From the NCBI GenBank assembly GCA_029948255.1, contig JALIZF010001843.1, forward strand, positions 868,001 to 932,000: 64,000 nucleotides of DNA. Reading direction: 5' to 3'. The notes under the pieces are model-generated. The model was not told where the DNA came from. It did no database searches and worked only from the letters and a program-made list of their open reading frames with translations. This document shows, piece by piece, positions 34,943-64,000 of this stretch. The first letter of the stretch is position 1; every line of letters begins with the position of its first letter. This DNA is from Telmatactis stephensoni. Lineage: Eukaryota > Cnidaria > Anthozoa > Actiniaria > Isophelliidae. The translations under genes were made by a program, and so were the position numbers.

Positions 34943-37376
34943 AGCGTCTACTCCGCTAATGTTTGGTGTATCAATAGTTTTCTCAATAAAATAAATTGTA
35001 AATAAACATACGTATTTTTTATTCTATTCGTAGTAGTTTCAGTTTTGAGTTGTATCAAGGCCCGTGAACACGTTGAGGTTTCTTGAAACGTTGCGCGTTT
35101 ACGTATCCACCCCGTAACGTTGATAGCAAGGATCGAATTGTACTTTTGCAACTTCTTCTGGGCCTGTTGTGCTCGAAAACAGATCTTTAGACTTAACCCT
35201 GGGTTAACGATAATACGCCTTTGAACAAATGAGCCGCGCAACGTTGCGCAATCGATCTCTTGCAGGGGTGAAAACACGCTGCAATTCTCCGTTGTGCGTA
35301 ACGTTGGTAGCTGCAAGGTTTGCTCGAAGGCAGGGTTAAAATCAAAGGTTTTCTTTAGACTGAACTCTGGAGTAGCGCTAGCTAACCCTTTGGGCAACTG
35401 AAACGCGCAACGTTGCGCAATCGATCTCTTGCAGGGGTAAAAGCACGATGCAACATTCTCAGTTGGGCGTAAGAAGAATTGCATCATGTGTTCGTGCATT
35501 CATCGTTTTCACTACGTAGTCGCAATTGATATTTCAAAGTGCGCACGTAAATGCAATCTCTAAGAAAGTAATATCAAAGGAAAATGAATCAAAGGAAAAG
35601 AAAAAGAGAAAATTGTGAGGAATCGAGCATGCGCAGATTTCGTATGAGTGTGAAACGATCGAGTGCACCGTGACCGTGTCAGTGCCGCGTTGTCTATAAA
35701 AACATTCACAATTCCTGCTGTAACCATGCTGTGACCGTGCCGTCTTCACAGTCGTATTAAAACTGTTCTTTAAAAAACTCATTAATAATTCATAAGGCAA
35801 ACACAATGAAAATCGCCACCATGACGCGTGTCTTTATATCTGATAAAGATTCGGCCTAATTTACATCAACTTTAACCTCGATTTTCTCCAAGATAAATGA
35901 AGATATTTTTGAATTTCTTTTAGAGAACAACTCTAATATGTGTTGGAGTTTTTTAAGCCGTATAAAGAACTCGAGATCGTGTTTTATCGGTATAAAGATC
36001 CTCGCCTACGGCTCGGATCTTTATATCCGATAAAACACTCTCTCTCGTTCTTTATACTATACATATAGATCTGGGTCACTGAACGTCTACACTAGAATAG
36101 TTTTCGTGAGTGGGAAACTTACCGCGCGCCGTACCGTAACCGTATCGGTGCCGTAATGTCTATTACATTAGAAATTCCTACTGTAACCGTAACGTGCAGT
36201 GATCGTGCCATTTTCACAGTCATACGAAATTTGCTTGAACTTGAACATGTCTTCACCAGCTTGAGACACATTGTCGAAGTGTGGTGGTACGGTGCTGTAG
36301 TGCGCCCATCAAGAGATCGAACTAGCATAAATATTTATGTTCTCTTGGTCCACACAATTCCATAAAAAAGAGTTTCTATAAAAATCTTTATATTTTGGAC
36401 ACAAATTGTTTACAAAAATTAATTTAAGTGATATAAAATGGTATATACTCTTGTATATAAATACGGCACGTTTTATGAAAGGCCGCGAGATTACATCAAA
36501 AATACTAAGTAACGAGTAACGCTCTCGAGGGAGAGACGAAACCGCGGGAAGATGGAAAACCCTTCTCCAGGCTTTTCCCTCTCCCCATTCGCCTCGAATC
36601 CCAATCACACATTATCTGGCTATGATATTGCCTCTAGAGTGATTTTATTTAACTCGTGAAAGAAAATGACTAAATAGTGAGTACTGGTTGATAAAGAACA
36701 AAAGAAAACAATAAGTTTCTAAAGAGTCTACTACTATCTATTCGTTTGCCATTGTTTTTCACGGGATAAAATAAAATCATTCTATCAACTTAAACTACGA
36801 AGAAAAAAGTTAAAATTCTGATAAAACTCTAGATCTGTTTTACATTAATTTATAAATTAGCCAAGTACACAACAAAAAATGAGTGACCACACAAGTGAAA
36901 ATGTGCAAAAAATATGCAATAAAATAAATACAAAGTAGAAAGCATATAAAATATGATATTTTCGTGTCATGTTATGTTTGTTACATGTTTATACGCGTTC
37001 ATGTTTTAGTTCTTTTACGCCGACTTTTAGTCAAGCATTTTTTGAGAACTAGTTTCGTCTTTTCAGACCTTTTCAACACTTTACTGCAATTTTCATGCGA
37101 ACTCAGGCAGCCAAACAGTCTGCCGCACTTTGTTGATTTCACTTCTGTCAATCAAAATTAAAACTCAAAATATAGAAGAACTACAGAAGATAATTACTGT
37201 CTGAGGTATAATATATTATCTAAAGATTCTAATTATTGGATCATTTGGTAGGTATTTAGAGGGCTTTGAGATCAATGTTTATCATTTACGAGGAAGCCCG
37301 AGTAACAAAGCTTGTTTACAAAGGTTATCTACACTAGGTCTACCACAGGTAGCCCGAGTAATATTTTAAAAATTCT
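34943..37376. other. Intergenic between GIY-YIG B and ABCC5, repeats only
   Basis: No gene found. Contains a direct duplication (AACGTTGCGCAATCGATCTC at about 35239 and 35409, each followed by TTGCAGGGGT), a hairpin at 35960-36057 (GTGTTTTATCGGTATAAAGAT and inverse), and two diverged copies of a GTAACC/GTGACCGTG-rich repeat near 35660-35765 and 36125-36235; a third, inverted, relative lies near 47285-47400. The rest is AT-rich sequence preceding the ABCC5 stop. Confidence 0.55.
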
Positions 37377-59929
<22,553 letters not shown>

Positions 59930-60421
59930 GCTCGGCTCGACACTCTAATAGTAACGATTCACTTTAGTATGTGGTGATTGACTAAAAGACGACCACCTCG
60001 ACAACAAACTACTTCAGGGGTCATTTTACGTTAGACTGATTCCATAAGTCGGTCCCAGTTCGCTCTCTGACGATTTTTTTTTTCGCTCACGGGTCCGACT
60101 TATCTCATTCATCAGCCGTTGCTGTACAAACCAAAACGAGGCTCTTGAATACCTAATGAGCCGGAAGTAAAATTCCATAATTTTTCGCAAGTCATTTCAA
60201 CGTTTCTTTATTTCTACAACTCGATGTTTTCTCATAAAAGTACTCCTATAAAGTTTGTTTAAATCGAGATGAGGACGTTTGCAGTTCTCAGAAAGAAAAA
60301 AAGAAGAATTGTGGGCACTGAGAATGAAGAGTTAGTTTACAATCTTTACGGCGTGAATCTAGGCAAAGATAACAACACTGCACATCATGGAACATTCAAA
60401 TTTTATTAAAACATAAGCTTA

Positions 60422-60896
60422 CCACTGATTTACACAATGAGCCTCATCAACATAAATACACCCTAGAGTATTTTTAAACTCCTTCGACCGATGTAATTCC
60501 GGAGAGATAAACGGCTTATAACTGCAGAACTTGTTTCACGAGGGCATGACCAAAACCACTGGGCTTTGTCAGATAATATTACAATCATTACTAGCCTTGT
60601 ATTTGCCAAATTTGGCCTCTTCTGTCACAGTGGAATCGTCTTCTCCTTCTCCGGTAAAGCCGGCAAAGGCAGCGGGAATCTAGTAACTTCCTAAAACTGT
60701 CCACTTGATCTTTCATCAAGGCGTCAAAGGCGATACAAAAATATTGCCGTTGCCGGCCTTTGCAGGCAAAACGTTTTGCCACATCCTGTGGGAAGATAAA
60801 CAAACACGTCTTTCCCCTCTAGAACTTGTTCAATAGCTTTTCTTTGGAACGGCTTTAACGTTATCTTCGTTTTAGTTGGTAATTCATTTTCAAAAA
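60422..60896 (-). pseudogene. RecQ-like DNA helicase fragment, frameshifted
   Basis: Three frames must be combined to read it. One gives LKPFQRKAIEQVLEGKDVFV then YLPTGCGKTF, a helicase motif I (Walker A) typical of RecQ-like proteins. A second gives ALMKDQVDSFRKL, motif Ia region. A third gives IPAAFAGFTGEGEDDST and finally VDEAHCVNQW, the DEAH-box motif II of the RecQ family (normally DEAHCxSQW). Stops and shifts separate the pieces, and motifs III-VI are absent. It sits wholly inside the 60032-62041 transposon. Probably captured host or element-borne sequence, now dead. Confidence 0.82.
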
Positions 60897-61035
60897 CAAA
60901 ATGGCGTCTTACCGGAAGTGAAGTTTCAGATCGGTATAATAAGACATAGTATGTGATTGGTCAAAATGTTTTGAATGGCATAACAAACGATTTCATTGGC
61001 TATCTCGTTTTTTCGAGATGCGGATCATTTCTGAC

Positions 61036-61951
61036 CAGGTGAACGGTGAACACGGCGTGCAAAGCATTATTGGACAAAATGAACGGCCCTGGTCCCCAGG
61101 TCCCTTGATGAACAAGCAAAATATCAGAAAAATTATTTCTGAAAGCTTTTAATCACATAAATTAGCAAAATAGTTTGAAAGAAGTCTCCCTTTAATTTTT
61201 GACTGTTCCTGTCGCTTTGCCATCGTTTTATCAGCGATCAAAACTGTGTCACGCAATACCGTCACGATATGTTGAAGGAGCAAGAACTTATCATTCTGCG
61301 AAAATATTTCACTCCTAAAGTTAATGAGCGAATATATGTTTATGCATTTAAGAAAGATTTAGCCTAAAATATGAAAATAAGCTGTTGGTATCGTCATTTT
61401 AACGCTCAGTGTTTTGGCTGTTTTCTTTCTTATCAAACAATACGTGATTTTGAGAGTTGACCGAGGCGAGCGTGTTGATAGTGCGAGTCTCCCAAAGGAA
61501 ATCGGTTTACAAACAGAATATCGTGCTTAACAGCACAGTAAATAAGGGCTATGATTTTAAAAATGAGTTTTTTCGATATGGAAGTATACTTGAGGGTTTT
61601 GGCGAGTCTACAACTGCATGAATTTGCTAATAACTTTAATTTTATATTTATCAACTGAACGGAATAATTAACTTAAGTACAGTACACAATGCCAAATAAA
61701 AAGTTTATCATAAAAACTTACAAACATTTGTACAACAATAACTTACACGTTAGACTCAGGAAGAAGACTAAATTTATAACAGTTGTTCACCACATATCTT
61801 TATTGAAAACAATTTATTATAAACTTCAGTTGCAAAATGGCGGATTCTCATACTCGTCGACCGTGAAATAAGTAGCCTGGGGACGAGGGCCGTTCGCAAA
61901 AATACTGAACGCGCTCTGATTGGCTGAAAATAAAATCTCCGTTCACCTGGG
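61036..61951. mobile_element. Nested inverted-repeat segment inside the 2-kb transposon
   Basis: CCAGGTGAACGG (61039) and GAACGGCCCTGGTCCCCAGG (about 61081) recur inverted as CCTGGGGACGAGGGCCGTTC (about 61877) and CCGTTCACCTGG (about 61940), in mirror order, so an element of about 0.9 kb may be nested. GCGCTCTGATTGGCTG lies beside the right end. Boundaries approximate; no coding capacity recognised. Confidence 0.55.
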
Positions 61952-62117
61952 AGTATGTTTGCAAATAAGCTAAGTCGGACCCGTGAGCGAAAAAAAAAAT
62001 CGTCAGAGAGCGAACTGGGACCGACTTATGGAATCAGTCTAATTTTACGTCAGGTAAAGGTATTTTAAAATGTGAGTGCGCGGGCTTCCTGTGTAATTGT
62101 TATGTTTGGCTCTCAAA

Positions 62118-63298
62118 ATGGCGGCCGAAATGTGCATTTTGTACTGGGTAAGAACTTTTAGACATTATTTCTCATAAATGCAATAGATCTATTAGATTCT
62201 GCCTGCATCAGTTTTGAAATGAGAATAATTTTAAGATATTGTATTATTTGTTGCCGAACTAGAGCCGTTTAAGCTTTAAACTCGCCTAAACAGGAAGATT
62301 TCTCTGTTCACAGGGGGCCAACAGTTACGGCCAACTATGTTGTGGTCATAAAGAAGATGTGTTATGCCCTTCAAAAACTGTGCCTTCTCCTGTTCAAGAT
62401 GTCCAACGGTTGTCTGGAGGAGGCGGCCACACGATCCTTCTTTCTAGTGGGTGTCAATAAATCTTTGGTACAAGAGAGAGAGGTCCCCAAGTGCGGAAGT
62501 AGAGGTCAGGGTCCGATTGCTCGAAAGCGGGTTAGTGCTGACCTGTCACGTCTAAAGGAAACCATTGATTGTACCCTGGGTTAAACCTCCTTCGAGCAAA
62601 CGGGCCCAGAACATAAATGAGCCACAATATTGTATGACTGATTGTGAGATCTGTGCTATTTATATTTTGCATTATGACACTTATGGACTGGTCTGACTTC
62701 TGCTGTGACAATGTTTCACACATTCTATCAAAAAAGTCTTTTAGTGACCATCAAGATATTCGAATTGCCGGGCCCAATTTGAACATCCAACTGACATTAA
62801 TGTTCATCTGTTGTTGTATATGAGCCACACTGATATAAGCTGATATCCAGACCCAAACCCCCTCTGCCTCTTTAGTTAGGACAATTTGAATGTGTCAACA
62901 TTCCATTAAACCTTGATCAAACGAGTCAGAGCATGCTCAAAGTGCTTGCAAGTTGTCACAAGTTGGACTATACTTGCATCTCCTTTGATCAGGATCTTAG
63001 ATAGACTATCCTGGTGTGATGAAGGCTGGCCATACAGACACCCATCAATCTGTCCCTGGGATATCAGAATAGTATAGATCACATCTTCTCATAGTGATAA
63101 TTAAGGCTGGAGATTTTCATAACATTTTTTCTCATAATTTTTTGACAGAAAATGGTGAACTCTATTCATGTGGATGGAACAATAAAGGACAACTTGGCTT
63201 GAATGACACATCTGATAGACAGGAATTAACTCTTGTCTCTGATATTCCTGCAATAAAAGCAGTTGCATGTGGATGGAATCATACCTTAGCAATTACTG
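62118..63298 (+). CDS. sergef: SERGEF-like RCC1-repeat protein, N-terminal exons only
   Basis: Exons 62118-62147, 62314-62446 and 63149-63298 join in phase. The protein starts MAAEMCILYW then GANSYGQLCCGHKEDV, closely resembling the start of human SERGEF (WGANSYGQLGLGHKEDV), and continues with GGGGHTILLSKNGELYSCGW then NNKGQLGLNDTSDRQE and VACGWNHTLAIT, two RCC1 blades. The exon 2 donor (A/GTGGGT) is chosen because it alone gives the phase needed by exon 3. Further exons are beyond the right edge. RCC1-family proteins form seven-bladed propellers; SERGEF was named for a role in secretion, so a guanine-exchange function here is not implied by sequence. The promoter region is disrupted by the transposon just upstream. 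Confidence 0.85.
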
Positions 63299-64000
63299 GT
63301 ATATACTGTACTATATATATATAATCAGATTTTAGTAACAAAAAACAAAAAAAAAAAAAATCACAGCACATGATGTAGCACCATACTGTTCAAGTGTCAG
63401 GTCATTTATCTCCTAATAATTCAAATGTTCAAAATTCTGTGCCATGGATGGTCATGCTGTGCTTCATGTGTGTGCCATGCAAAATGCCTGCATGGTACTA
63501 TGCATCGATCTGCTTAAGAGGTATCGATACTTAGAGTATGCACTTATTTCAAAACAACATTGTCATTCAAAGCAACAGGTGTCAAGCCAAGAAATAAATG
63601 CTGGTTTTATGTTCTTGGTAATTTATTCAAATCGACTTGTTATCAATTATTAAGAATATATTACATGTATGTGTGATATACCAACAAGCCCAACTGCTCA
63701 CACCTTGTGATAAGTTCTATAGAAACAAGTTTGATTTGAATATGCACAGTTAATAAGATGTGAGACAGATTACAAGGTCTGGGGCCCACTTGTGAGGCTT
63801 GTTATTAATAATTTCATAATAAACTTTCATGTAAACAAACAAAATCATAAGATATTTGACAAAGCGCACACTTTGAGAAACACCCAGAAACATCATCGAG
63901 CCATTAACAGGTCATTAAATTGGACCAAAAAGTTATCAGGTTTTCAAGAAATGGGCCCTAGTCTTGAGAGTGTATCTTAGAAAGGATTTTCTGGAGTAGT
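63299..64000 (+). other. SERGEF intron, no feature recognised
   Basis: Follows a good GTATAT donor at 63299. AT-rich with an A-run near 63348-63360. No further RCC1-like exon could be found before the window ends. Confidence 0.5.

Larger units (their letters stand above)
60032..62041. mobile_element. 2010-bp DNA transposon, perfect 71-bp TIRs, 9-bp target duplication
   Basis: The left terminus (60032-60102) begins TAGACTGATTCCATAAGTCG; the right terminus (61971-62041) is its exact inverse complement for 71 bp, including a run of ten T. ATTTTACGT flanks both sides (60023-60031 and 62042-62050). No transposase is visible, so it is non-autonomous or decayed. Contents are a broken RecQ-helicase fragment and a nested inverted-repeat segment (61036-61951). 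A 9-bp duplication fits Mutator-like or KDZ-type elements; the superfamily is not settled. It lies 102 bp upstream of the ABCC5 ATG and 67 bp plus TSD upstream of the SERGEF ATG. Confidence 0.95.

Noticed and set aside
60591..60803. 70-aa ORF as a separate gene
   Set aside because: It is one frame of the broken RecQ-helicase fragment.

Overview
The window is a piece of an intron-rich animal nuclear genome. AT-rich sequence, very many short fold-back (hairpin) elements and a metazoan-only gene set suggest an invertebrate, most likely an anthozoan cnidarian such as a stony coral or sea anemone. That placement is an inference, since no lineage-diagnostic gene is present.

Layout, left to right. 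(1) 40-3016, minus: 5' half of GUF1, the mitochondrial LepA/EF4-type GTPase; it runs off the left edge. (2) 4619-8225, plus: complete nine-exon Spindly (SPDL1) gene ending in a C-terminal CPQQ farnesylation box. (3) 10150-28143, minus: complete 39-exon NEK1-type kinase gene (1279 aa predicted). (4) 28479-28958, minus: a small GIY-YIG-fold protein. (5) 29775-32003, plus: an uncharacterised 742-aa single-exon protein, acidic and Ser-rich, with a C-terminal hydrophobic hairpin. (6) 34475-34942, plus: a second GIY-YIG paralogue that has lost two expected catalytic residues. (7) 37377-59929, minus: complete 31-exon ABCC5/MRP5-like ABC transporter (1521 aa predicted). (8) 62118-63298 and beyond, plus: start of a SERGEF-like RCC1-repeat protein that runs off the right edge.

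Exons of the four conserved intron-containing genes were traced by hand from GT/AG (once GC/AG) junctions. Reading phase closes across every junction used, and each translation aligns with what is known of the family. SPDL1 and NEK1 converge; ABCC5 and SERGEF diverge. I see no operon logic. SPDL1 (kinetochore dynein adaptor) and NEK1 (cilia, DNA damage) are both cell-cycle genes, but linkage alone does not show joint function.

Mobile DNA is the other main content: a truncated non-LTR retrotransposon with a microsatellite tail, two copies of one tRNA-derived SINE family, three hAT-like MITEs with CAGGGG ends, at least four short palindromic MITEs with TAG ends and 8-9 bp target duplications, many larger fold-backs, several micro/minisatellites, and a 2010-bp element with perfect 71-bp terminal inverted repeats and a 9-bp target duplication. 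That last element carries a decayed RecQ-helicase fragment and sits between the ABCC5 and SERGEF start codons, which would otherwise be only about 169 bp apart.
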